Shown: positions 25,685 to 38,100 of the stretch, one piece after another | Position numbering within the stretch: the first letter of the stretch is position 1 | How the letters are laid out: every line of letters starts with the position of its first letter | Source: Limonium bicolor | Lineage: Eukaryota > Streptophyta > Magnoliopsida > Caryophyllales > Plumbaginaceae | Direction: 5' to 3' | Assembly: GCA_023374045.1 (NCBI GenBank) | Contig: CM041779.1 | Location: 141,319,801 to 141,383,800, forward strand | DNA length: 64,000 nt | Notes under the pieces: generated by a model | Database searches by the model: none | What the model was told of the DNA's origin: nothing | The model's input: only the letters and a program-made list of their open reading frames with translations | Position numbers and translations under genes: made by a program

Positions 25685-25820
25685 CAACGCCGTTAGCCAC
25701 CCATGTGGCTAACCAGGCCTTTCTTACATACCGTAACGGTCTGATGAACTGGAACAACCGAGTACTTCATGCAAATACAATACTCAATTCATATCTCTAC
25801 TATACCGAGTCTACAATATA
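25685..25820 (-). repeat. Inverted copy of LTR B end replacing the PBS region
   Basis: The first ~135 bp of the interior are the reverse complement of LTR positions about 25450-25592, covering the ACGGCGTT to TAGACTCGG landmarks. With the LTR they form a stem of about 135 bp with a loop of about 95 bp. Confidence 0.9.
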
Positions 25821-28800
25821 ACTGGAAATACCGAGCTTAGGAAATACCGAGTTAGGAATTAGTGAATTAGGGCTAAGGGTTGAGTGGTAGCGTGAGAGAT
25901 GCGCTAGATAGGAACTTCCAGTATGATCTGGATACCTACAATACCATACCCGCCCTCCACACCCCCGTATTAAAAGTTCGGGAAAGAACACAAAAAGAGG
26001 AAACCCGATCTGGCACTTACAAACTATTTCAAAATGAACTAGAACCTGTCATGCGGTAGATCCCGAGAACCGGAAACCCCGGAGGCAGATCCCGCTTGAA
26101 CGACAATAACCGCACTTAATGGCGGAAGATCGAGAAATCCTAATCCAAGAAGACCGGAATTTGTGGCAGCCTGGGGCGACATGCTTAGCAGTCGCGAGAA
26201 CCCAGCTGGCCGAGCAGCAGCAATAAGGAAGCACCAACCGTGCAAGAAGGCGGATTAATGAGAAGCTACAAAACCGAAACACATGTCTACGGACCGCCAT
26301 AGCTAAGTAATACCAACATCGGTACACTAATCGACTAAGAATCTAGTAAGGAGTAGATACACCCACCCTGCCACACCCGAAGAGGTTGCTATACCTAACG
26401 GGCACAGCTTAGACAGCTACGAGCATAGCTACGGGATATACCCGTATAGGACTACAAAAGTGGTACCTAAATAAGTTAAACCTCGGTAACCACAGTAAAG
26501 ACGTGGGAACGAGCAACAAGGTAAAGCCTAGAATTAAAGTAATTAAGGAACTCCGAGAGTGGAGGAGCACCTAAATGAATGACAGTCATGTCAAGAGGAA
26601 TGAGAATCAGCTCCAAGGAGCAGTTATCCAACTAAAGGATCAAGGAAGAGCCGACAAGGCTACCAAATATAACGTGAACGATACCGTGACCGGTATTAGT
26701 TATCCTAAAAACCGCCTGTACTGCACACTTGCCACGGCAAGTGCAGTAAAAACGGACTATTAAGAGGAGCTTTGACAAGCGACCAGTACTTAGCAAGTAC
26801 CAAAATGGCGAGAGAAGCCAATATGGCAAGACAACCCTAAGAAATTCTGAAACGAAACCTTGAAAAGGCATAACGGCCTGATCATATATTAAGAACATAC
26901 CAGTCAGCGAGAAGCTGGACTCGGTAAGGAACAGCCGGCATAGAAATGCCATGAAGAACTTACTTTTAAAAAAAAACTTGAACTTCCTTTCAGAACATAA
27001 AATTTTCCAAAAAACCCCCAAAGTTTTAAAACCAAACCAGTGAACCTCGATAAGTTATTATAGGACATATCAGAGGAGTTGGCAACAGGATACTTCACTT
27101 AGACGTGACCGACACTACAAGTGTACACAAACGAGACATGGAACGACCGCACTCCAAAGGAGCTTGCGGGCCTGACAGACCAATTATGAGTTAGTTGGGT
27201 AAGTGGTAACGTATCAACAAGATACTCCATGTATGTATACTAGTAGAGTACGGTACACGGGAAGTAGCCCACTCCATACTACGGACGAAAGAGCCAATTC
27301 AAACAAAGACAGTTGGACACCTTGAATGACCGAAGAACTTAAGGACGCTTACCAAGATAAAGGAGTCTAGAATCCCGTAGGGTAACGGACCTAGGGATAT
27401 AGCGTTAATAAGTGCGAGAAGCACAGAATATTAAGTACAGACATTGGATATGTCTCAGGAAATACCTGATAACTAGGTGAATACCAGTGTAAATAATGTG
27501 GCGAATGCCTAAATGAACTTATTAATGTACGATAAACGGGATAGAATTCCCACTTTACACCTCACTGAAGAGAATAATGACCTGACCCAGAAGGTATTAG
27601 AAGGCACCAAGGATCTACCCAATAATGGGAGACATTACAACCCTAAACGGGATAGTCAAGGACATAGCCGCAAGGCGAAGTCACAACTGAACATAACCAT
27701 GAGTACAAGCCAGATGTAATGGCATTACTCAGTAACACCCAGGAGCAATCCAAGAAGGGTGCCGGAGTCAACAGTAGTTGAACAAAACATCGTGCTAAGA
27801 ACACAAGTGTTAAAGAGAACACTCGGGTAGAACCCAAAGGGATCCCATGTAACACGGGGTACCCTAAATTGCCAGAAAGCATGAATTAATGTCAAGATAC
27901 TTAAAGGGCCTTCCATGAACGGAAGCGTGATGAAACTACCATATCAAAACCCAGTAATACCTCCAAACCATTTAATGGTATACGGAGAAGCGGAAACCTG
28001 TATAAACAGCCCGCAAGGAGCATGGCGAGGCAATGTGGCTTATAAGCCGGTAACTAACTGCAACTTGTAGATCTAAACGTTGTAAACCTATGCATAGAAG
28101 CATAAGAGGAACAGTGGAGAATGAACCACTACCTTAGAGTGGGGATACCACTTGTTATTATGGGGCCTATGGAGCGGCATTTGCGTGAATCCTCCAGAGA
28201 AAGGCTACCACCTAGGTATGAAATGTGAAACCGCTAGTGCGGTGTAGTAAAACTTGAGCATGTGTATAATGCCAATGAGTATATGAACTATAGTAGAGTG
28301 TAAAGAGGAACCTCAATTGTAGCAATTCGAGACCGAAGAGTAATCAGTTGAGTAGTAAACACTGTATGTGTGCAATATGAACTGCAGAGTAAGCAGCGCG
28401 CAAGTGCGCAGAGAGACTTTAAGAATAACGTATATTGTTGAGCCAAATGAATGGCAAGCCATCGTGTAAATGGCGAGAACACCTGGGCGGAAGCTAAAGT
28501 AGTAGCGGATGCCATAGAAATGAGAAAGAATATGGTACGCAGCAAGCAACCATTGTAAGAGTATAGCCAGTTCATGATATGAAGTTGATGAGAAAATGTG
28601 GTAAAGGAGACATGTTCATTCCTATCTCATGAGAGATTTACTGTCAAGGGTTTACGCTTCTGCACTCTGTATGACTGAGTGTTTTGGTATTGCACTTGTG
28701 CGGTGATGATCGAGTGGGAGAGCCAGGAATTGAGAAATGTCAACAAAGCCTGTTGAGTGAGAATTTAGAGAGATAACCGTGCGGCCATTGGCTAAAGATG

Positions 28801-30796
28801 CCAAAGAACGTGGGCAGTAACCCACAGGCCCCAGGATCGATATGTGGAAAAATGCAGAGTAGTATGAATGAAGAACTCTGGTACAGAACCAAGAAACAAA
28901 CATAATCCATGAGCCACTATTAAACGAGGAAGCACTACATGCTAAGTAGTAGCTTGACCTCAACCGACAATAAGTCGGGAAAAGTAAGCCAATAACCACG
29001 AAGGTATACAGAGTTATACAAATAGATTTCCAGAGAGTTAGAGAGAAAATCTATAACTCATCGAATTCGCATACGGTAAGAGATACCAAGCGACGATTGA
29101 TATACATTGAGAATACCAAAGAGCGAATTAAGCTCTAGTTATCAGGTCACGCAGCAGAAGCTTGTGGACCGTGATTCAGGGTTAAGTATACCTATGTCAT
29201 AAACCCCTTGAAGACTTAGAGGCTAGAACCGAACCCGGTTATGAGTTAATTAACCGTACTGAAGTTAAAACACTTCATAATACTCGAATTAATGAACCAA
29301 TGTTCAGTGATAACATATGGTTGGTTACGCGGGCGTAACCCCTTTTAAGGGGGGTAGGGCGAGAAACCGCTTAGAGTATATTTTACGTATTGGTGCGTAA
29401 ACTACTATGTGCATAGCACAAAAAGAAATTGTTTGATGATTGGAACTTATGTTACATAAACATAGGTACCCATTCATTGTGTAATAATGAGTATGGTGCA
29501 TGAGAGATGCAAGTAATGAGAATGTAATATTTATGAAAAGAGGAGTAGAGAGACTCCTAGGGAATGAGAATCCCTATAGTATATGTCTAGTGAGATTAGA
29601 CATGAGTTATGATGAGTATGAATCGGCATGAAACCGATGTGTAACCTAAGAGGGAGTGAGTTCCCTAGGTGATTTTATTTGAGAATGATAGATGGAGTGA
29701 GTTCCATCCTTTGGAGTTGTATGTTATGTGTTTTAAATTGAGCAACAATTTGAGTAAATGAAGCCATAAGTATGGAATACCTAGGTAAAGTAGTGAAGCA
29801 ATGAGAATGACAAATGACCTAAGTACTAGGAACTAGAGATTAATTGAAACGAATTGTTTCGTGAATATGACTAGAAAGAGTAAAAGATAGAAAACAAAAA
29901 TGTTTGACTATCTGATTGTTTGAAACTGACGTGGGAGGTGGAACTTGATCTGCTAGCGATCAAGGGAAACCGAACACAAATTGGGGTGGAAGGATAGTTC
30001 AACACTGATGCTGATCACATCAGGGTTAGATGATTCCTGAAGCTCCCTATAGTGGTCACAAGTAATCACGCTAAGAAAGGATACAACTACCATAAACCGG
30101 ATTTGGAGTTGTGTGATGTTTTAAAAAGAATTTTCAAACAGATTTTGAAAAAGAATTTTCTTCAAGTATGAAGATGGAAATGATAACTGGTTTTGGAAAC
30201 CGCTATCACCCGCCGATGGCTGAGCCTTAAGTCTTGATGACCGGTAGAACGGTGGGCGTGTATTAGTTTTGAAACCATTGCACCGTATGTGCGGCGGTCC
30301 TAAGTGACCGGTGGGGCGGTGTCAGTGTGTGATTTTTCCAAAGGCAGCGGGACGGGGAGAGTACCCTGAGATGTTCCTGTGTTGAGTGAGTCAACCAGAG
30401 TGCCTGAGAATATGTATATGTGTAACGTTTTGATCAGAACCGAAGGGACCGTGGGCCAGAGAGAGTAAGTGCCCATTTGTCATGAAACGGCCGTGAACCA
30501 GAAAGAGTAAGTGTTCAACGTGACCGGTACCTGAGGGATCAGTAGTATATCACTCAACATGGATTCGAGGACTGTAGTGCCTTCTTGTCTTCGGACCGAT
30601 TCCATGGAGAGAGAACAAAAAGTATTTTTGATTGCTATACATGCTGTGATATGAGTGTGGTATGTGTAGTATGAAATGAGACTGACTTGTGGAGTCAGTA
30701 GGGTTATACTTGTACTATAACCTTGGCATTGAATGCCATGAGAGTAACCACCTAGATTCATCAACTTTGAGGACAAAGTTCCTAAGGGGGGTAGAT
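25687..30796 (+). other. Element B internal domain, non-coding
   Basis: Stops occur in all six frames every few dozen codons. Weak gag-like wording survives at about 26050-26330 (a GGRSRNPNPRRPEFVAAW run in one plus frame), suggesting a long-dead gag start. No pol motif is seen. From about 28640 several blocks match element A's 3' region: around 28640-28760, 29330-29360 and 29925-30075. No primer-binding site follows the 5' LTR; an inverted copy of the LTR end is there instead. Confidence 0.75.
30778..30796 (+). other. Polypurine tract of element B
   Basis: CCTAAGGGGGGTAGAT directly precedes the 3' LTR start TGTAATACCCC. It matches the tract of element A in sequence, supporting common ancestry. 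Confidence 0.85.
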
Positions 30797-33700
30797 TGTA
30801 ATACCCCGGATCTAAAAATGGCGATTAAATTACTCTAATATGATTATAAAAGGCCTAATGGTGCCTAAAGAGTATTGGTAAAAAGAATAAAACCAAAAGA
30901 AAAGAGAAAACGCTTGAAAAGCGAAAAACGCTAAAATGCGCGTTAAATGAGTATAAGAGATATATGATCTCGAGAGGGTCCGAGATGGATTCCTAAGGCT
31001 TAGTTAGGCCTAATAAGTATACGGGAATGATTCCCGAAGAAAACGGATCCAAATAATGGATTAAAACACTAAATAAGCATAAAAGCACGTTTTTCGAGGA
31101 AGCCCGAAAACGTGACTTTAAGTGGTCAAACGGACCCGTAAAAATTATAGTTGATTAAATAACTATAATTAAGTACTAATGGAAGCTTAGTAACCATTAA
31201 AATTAATTAAACGGCAAAATTCCGGAAAACGGGCCCGGTTAGTGAATAGTGCCAAACCGGGTAAAATAACGAGCGTTTTCTGTCAGAAACCGAAAAACGC
31301 TCCAGCTTAATTAGCTAGAGGGGGCCGTTTTATTATAGTAGCAGCCTCCCCCTCTCTTGTTTATTAGTTAGGAAATAAAGAAAGAAAGAAAAGAAAAGAA
31401 AAAGTAAAGAGGGAATAGTTAAAAGTAATGTTAGTACTCTCTCTCCCCCTCTTTTCTTTTCATTCACGATTTTTCCCCCCTCCAAACTGAGCACCTTCTT
31501 CTTCATCCTCTGTAATGGCGATTTCACAAGTGAGCACACAGCCCATCTTCTTCCTCCTCAAGCTTGCTCATTTCTTCACCGAATCACACAAAAATTACAC
31601 CGTTAGATTCGTATCGGCGAGGGCTACGTTTTCCACCCCTCAAAATCTTGATTCCTCCACCTTCACTTCCATGGCTGTTTTACCTTTTGAAGCTTTAGGA
31701 GCTGATTTTGAGCCTCCATCATTCTTGATACTCCAAGGTAAAAGAAAGTCATAAGCTCTTCATTTCTAGCAAGCTCTTCCAATTTTGGAAAAAATTCCTC
31801 CACGTTGAATTTTTCTCATGTCCAGCCGGTTCTTCTTGCTTAAGGGGAGTGCTGGAACTTCATCATTTTGATTGCCTAAGCTCTTCATTTGGACACTTGA
31901 AGGTAATCTCTAAGCTAAACCCTAAAAACTAGCTCTTGTAATACTAGTTTTTGTGAGGGAGAAATTGAGTTAAAAAGCTTAATATGTGTGTATGGGGATA
32001 TGGTTGTAGATGGCAATCTAGACCCCCTTGTGTGTTGTGAAAACAAGAAGAGAAATATGGAGCAAAAGAAAAGAGGAAGAAGAGAAAGAAAAACAGAAAA
32101 CAAACAAGGTAAAAGCTCACCTTGAGTTAGTTTTATTTGGCTTGTGAAACAGATTTTAAAGTTGAATTAATGCTCTTGAATGGGAGTAGTTATGATGCTA
32201 CAATGATGGTAGTTGAATGAGAATGTTTAACGTTGTTTAAGTGTGAGAAATAAGTTTGGGAACTAAGCTAGTTTGTATGTGTGAATAAGGGGTATTTGAG
32301 GTGGTTTTGATGTGTAAACCAAACAGAGGAGAAGAAGTGTTTGTGAGCATGTTTAGTGTGTGGTGAAAATGCTTAGTAAAGCAAGCAAGTGCTGTCAAAT
32401 TTTACTTGGAACCAAGGGTGATTAGGAGTGTGAAACCTAGGAAAAACTAGGCATGTTTCGAATATTAAAGTGAGTGGTAAATCACTTGGAATTTGGGAAG
32501 AGGAAGAGTAAGGTGCTTGGAGTAGAACTGAGAGGAAAATAATGTCATTTGGGTGCTAGGAATGGCATTAGTGAGTGAAGTGTGAATGGTATAATGAAGA
32601 AACCAAAATCTGTTACAAGAGTTATAGAAAACAAGAAAAACAAGTTATGGAAATGTAAGTGGATTTTGGGTGAATTAAGCATGAGTTAGTGAGTGGACTT
32701 GGTGATCAATTTAGTGTGATTAAGAAGGGTAATTAAGTGTTAAAACATGTAGATTATAAGTGGGAAAGATTGGAAAGAAGACATGTGGAAGAATAAGGTT
32801 GTAACAGATTTGGAAAAATGCAAATCTGTCAAAACTGCAACAGGGTCCGGGACTTAGTCCATGGACAAGGTCCCGGACCACCCCCTTAAATCATGCCGAG
32901 AGTTTTATCCTGCACTTGGTCCGGGACTTGGGGTAAGGACAAGGTCCCGGACCACCCCATTTAAATAGACCGAGATCGAACATCCATGCTGGTCCGGGAC
33001 TTGAGATAGGGATAAGGTCCCGGACCATGGTAGAAAAATCACCCGAGAGTTACAACCAGCTTTGGTCCGGGACTTAAGATAGGGACCAAGTCCCGGACCA
33101 CCCCCAGAAACCTACAGAGGGCATTTTAAAGGTTGTAAATGATGGGGGTTTAAATGTTAATGATGTTATAAGAGGTTAAGGCCTTGTTTGGTGACATGTT
33201 AAGGCCCTAGGAAGTGTAAGAAAGTGCTAGAAGTGATTGAGAAGTGAGAACTCAAATTAACAAGAATAAAACCGAGATAACGGGATAACGGGGTAAGTAC
33301 GGGAGTAGCATTTTATTATGTACCGTATGAGCTTAGTATTAATAATAATGTTTGAAACATTATCAGAGAATCGTGCGTGACCCGAGCATGGTGAGATGAC
33401 ATGGTAAAACTAAAAACCCCGGTGAAAGGTATGATTTTCTCATGCCCCGTATGCTAACCGAGTTACTCTGATTTGTGTGTTTGTGTGCCGGCTTAATCAA
33501 GATTAAAGCATGAAACTAATCCCTTGTTTGATTATGCATGCATTGTTGTATGTTGTATGAACTAACATACTTGTATGCGGTGTGGTCTAACATAGTGCAT
33601 AGACCGACTCATAGAGAGTAGTGAATGACTAGAAACCCGTAGATCGGGTAGTCTCACGAACAATGGTAACATGCAAACACACACAAGCTATCAACTGAAG

Positions 33701-35150
33701 TATAACGATAACGCAAACATATGAACTCCCTAAAATGTGAGGAGATGTGGGGTTGAGTATATACCCGATAACGGTTAGAGAACCTTATTGAAACAATCCA
33801 CGAAATAAATATGAGTGGAGAGATAAATGACCTCCATCGAGAGGATTGAAGTTAGTCCAATAATGTGAACTTATAAGAAAGGTAAAAGAGACCTAAGGGA
33901 CTATGTAACTCCCTTGAGACATGGTCGACCTCCTATATGAGGATCTTACCCGGTATAAAAAATATCCGAATGTATAAGTATATGATTGTGAGGGTAACCC
34001 TTAAACTTAAGATTACCCGAATTTAAGTAAAGTTCCCAAAGTCATTAGAAACATCAAGAGTGATGCTTCTAGACTAATATACATGAAATTATTATAACTC
34101 CGAGAGAGGAGTGTATGGGAAAGCGAGTAGTCCGAGAGTAGTCGGACCTATGTAAAAAGAGGGAACTAAGAGAAAGTTCCAGGAGCTAGTTGAGCCTTCC
34201 CACCATGCTAGACCCAGAGTAGGGTCGAAAGGGGAAGTAAGACTATGCTAGAGAGCCATGAGTTTTGGCCTAAATATGTATTAAGAGTAACAAGCGTGAC
34301 GTAGGAGACCTGTAGTGTCTCGAGAATCTACAAGAGCTTGAGTAAAAATAACCCAAGAGTGTGGGTGAGATAATGAGTGTAAATAACCCAAGAGTATGGG
34401 TGAGATAATGAGAATAAGTAACCCGAGAGTGTGGGTGAGTATAGTACGAGTAGCCCAAGAGAATGGGCGTGTAATTGAATAAGTAACCCGAGAGAGCGGG
34501 AGAGGTACTGAATAAGTAAACAAGGCATAGTGAGGTATAACCCTCATGGCCTAAGAGTAAACATATACAACTAACAACCTTGTTATGTTAGTTAGGAATT
34601 GTGCTCCCTGATTGGATGTAGATTCCTTGTGTAATATACATATATATTGTATTGCCATGATGCAAGTTGTTTGATTAAAATGAACTCCATGTATATCCGA
34701 CCCAAAGTAGTCGGCGTACCGCGGTTAGCACGCGGTATATGCGAATTTCATATTCAGCGTAAGCTGACCCCTAGGGGGAACGTTCTTAGTGTGCAGGTAC
34801 TTGAAGCTGGCCACCGTTCGAGAGAGTAGGACGGGGACTGCTATGAAGCACGGGTAGCTAGATAGTAATTACTTACGCGTTTGAATGAGGTGTAAGTCCG
34901 AGTATGTTATCGGCATCCGTATTGTAGACTCGGTATAGTAGAGATATGAATTGAGTATTGTATTTGCATGAAGTACTCGGTTGTTCCAGTTCATCAGACC
35001 GTTACGGTATGTAAGAAAGGCCTGGTTAGCCACATGGGTGGCTAACGGCGTTGTTTCACCCCTCGTTGTAATTAGAGTTCCGCTGCGTGAATAGGAGTAA
35101 TTAGTAACGGTTTAAGAGGTAATGATGAGATTAACGGTTGGGGTGTTACA
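30797..35150 (+). repeat. Element B 3' LTR
   Basis: 4354 bp, collinear with the 5' LTR and differing by scattered single-base changes and short indels. Ends in GGGGTGTTACA, followed by the GCAAC duplication and the rest of A's LTR. Confidence 0.93.
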
Positions 35151-38100
35151 GCAACAAGGCAACCTTACTCTTTCCAACAATACAACTCCTCACGCTGTGA
35201 TGAACAGATACTGAGCACTCTATTCATTACAAACCAAATCCAACTAACTGAGCAACTAACTGAATACAACAACCTCTTTAATACAATACAAATAAAACCA
35301 AAGGTGTTTGCTTAAAATACATCAGACCCCCGAGTCCCGCACTCCAGCTTGAGTCTTCTTCAATAACCTGGAATGTTTGGCCAATGAAGGGCTCAGCAAT
35401 AGAAATGCTGGTATGCTAAATGTAGTCTTAAATTTGGATTCCTTAAGTCGTTTTAGCCATCTTGATATTAGATTCATTACATAAAATACCGGTTTACAAT
35501 GATAACAGTAATAACTGTAAATATTTAACTATCACATAGCAATTCACCTGTAAACACTAGTGTACAATAGTACACGACACAATAACCACACAACAATAAC
35601 TCATAGAAAAAACCAATAGTCGCACATTATAATCCATAACAATAACCAATAATCACATATTAATAATCCATAACGATCACCAAACAAGATACGCGTATTA
35701 AACTGTACTTGTTAGTTAGTCACCTGACCCTTATCCTTTAAACCAATCATTTAACCTTTCCAATTAATTTTCACCTCAAGTGTCATGTTAAGTCAAACCT
35801 TAATAACTTATTAATGGACGAATGTCCCCTGTGTTCCATTGGAACTGTTAACCAGCTGACCCTATGGCTCTGGTTAATTGACCGATCCGGTCGAACCTGT
35901 GCACCAACGGTAGTGCCTTCCGCCATCCCCGAATGTGGCTGATGGATTTCCTTTGAGTGACTCTCCATTGAAGTCTCTCGTAGTGATCACAATGCGCAAC
36001 CAGAAAGTCGAAACGATTTGGATTCCTCTCTTTATAAGTTAGCCCTTTATGTCAGTGACATAATAACCAATCCTTGAGTTAAGACTATATCAGTTGACCT
36101 TCAGTTAGGTTCAATAATACCTTTAGGTCAGTTAGTCTTGTTCCAGTTTAGATGTATAAACTTCCAGTCATAAGACGTTCGCGTATAAAAAAACGCAACG
36201 AAGTTGAGCAATACAGTATACAATATCATTCACATAAAATCACAGATATCGCTCTTAAACAATTAACACATAATGTCTGGACCTTAGGATAATCCTTAGG
36301 ACATTCAGACCACACAATTAACATACCGTTCACCGTGATAACAGCTAGCTTGACTATTCACGCTTTAACACTCCTTCCCCGTACGCTGTTATATTTACAA
36401 GCAATACCGGGTAATATTAATATAACTATCCATTAAATATTATAGCATTGTCACTGTCGAACTAATACTTGTAATATACTAATCCTATAAGTTCTTTATT
36501 TCCCCCTGTTATTTTACAGTGACTCTAGATAGTTCAACAGTTCATTATTTTATGTGATTTTCACATGTGTTAATGAATTTTCACCTTGTAGTAATTTCTA
36601 CTTCCTTGATTATATACTCATGATTGTTTCCACTTATTCTTTATATTATATCCCTTGGTCATTTTTATAACCACAATTAGTTTATAAACTTTATATTATA
36701 CTCCTTAATATACCATAATACATTATATTACCTAGTTTTACTTCATTTCCTTATTAAATTACGAAATCAACCTTATTATTTCGGTACTTATATTTTATAC
36801 CCAACAACTTTTAAATTACTAGATAACCACATATAATTTCCGGTAACCATAATTTGAACCCATTAACTTTTACAATTTTCCAAACAGCCATATACTTTTA
36901 TAATTTACTAAAAACCCATATTAATTTTCGGAATTGTAAAACAATTATATTAACTTCTATAAATTGCCAAATAACCTTATAACTTTTATAATTCAATAAT
37001 TACCCACATAACCTTTGTAATTATTAATTAACCACATTACCTTTTTAATTAACCAAATGTCCACCTTAATTTTCGTAAATGACAATCTCATTATACCAAC
37101 TTTTATAAATTACAAATAAACCCTTTAACTTTCAATTTTCACTTATATTTTCCTTTATTCTCATTTTAACCCTAAAACTTTATATAAATTACATATTAAC
37201 TTATAAATTATAGTTTTAATATTAAATTCCCTTAAATAACCAAGTGGACACTTAATTTTCATAAATCACCAATTCGCCCCCTTTTTAATTTAATTTCACA
37301 TATACCTTTCATAAATTACATATTCATCCTTCAACTTTTATAAACTTAATATTTTATGTCATAAATCATTTTAACCCAAAGTTTTTGGTCAACACTTTGA
37401 CCAAGACTTAATCTCATAATTAATACTTTAATAAACCCATAAAATCATAAGTAATTCTCGGCCATACACTATATTTTCCAATAATTACAAAATAGCCCCA
37501 AAACTTATAAAGTGTTATTTTAACACTTAACCACTTATTTAAATTCACCAAAATTCATAATATTAATTCCAACCTTATATTATAATATAAATATATCAAA
37601 CAACTCCTTATGTTCTCGGTTTTCATTATTTGTACTCCAAACTTTTCAAAATTACATATTAGCCACATAACTTTATAAACTAGCCATTTAAATACTTGTA
37701 GCTCTTTTTAATATTCCCAAAATTAATAATATAAGTTAATGTACTTATATATTTTGAAAATCACCCAAATAATACATTAAGCTCTCGGCTTTAAATTTTA
37801 TTTTACCATATGGTTTTAAAACTTGATTTAAACCTTATAATAAATACATATAAATATTTATAAGCCATATGACACTTTTAAAAATTATGCTAATGACTTA
37901 GAATGATTATAAACTAAAAATAGAACAAATAATTCTTAGACAATTCGGTTTGATAATATGTGTGTCCTATTTAATTTTTGTGACACAATTTAATACCTTA
38001 AGGTAATAATCTTACTTTATATGTTATAAGCTATTTTCTTGGTATTATAACCTATGGTTTTCGGTAATGACTAATATTACCATATAGTTTTATAATTTAC

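Larger units (their letters stand above)
21330..25686 (+). repeat. Element B 5' LTR
   Basis: 4357 bp. It contains a T/C-rich leader, a leader ORF at 22049-22264 followed by GGTAAAA donor-like sites, a four-unit GTCCGGGAC palindrome array (23375-23640) and a 34-bp tandem array (24879-25050). The leader ORF is present in both LTRs with small differences and has no recognisable domain, so I treat it as untranslated leader. Confidence 0.92.
21330..35150 (+). mobile_element. Element B: LARD-like non-autonomous LTR retrotransposon nested in A
   Basis: Two nearly identical direct LTRs (TGTAATACCCC to GGGGTGTTACA) surround a 5.1-kb interior. The five-base duplication GCAAC flanks it at 21325-21329 and 35151-35155. 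The sister LTR of A shows the empty site GAGCAACAAGG near 9742. LTRs over 4 kb with a non-coding interior match the published LARD description. The LTR end modules and shared interior blocks tie it to the A/C group. It would need proteins supplied in trans. The very close LTR similarity implies a more recent insertion than A. Confidence 0.93.

Noticed and set aside
26575..26763. 62-residue ORF in the B interior
   Set aside because: No family resemblance, flanked by dense stops, and not matched in element A.
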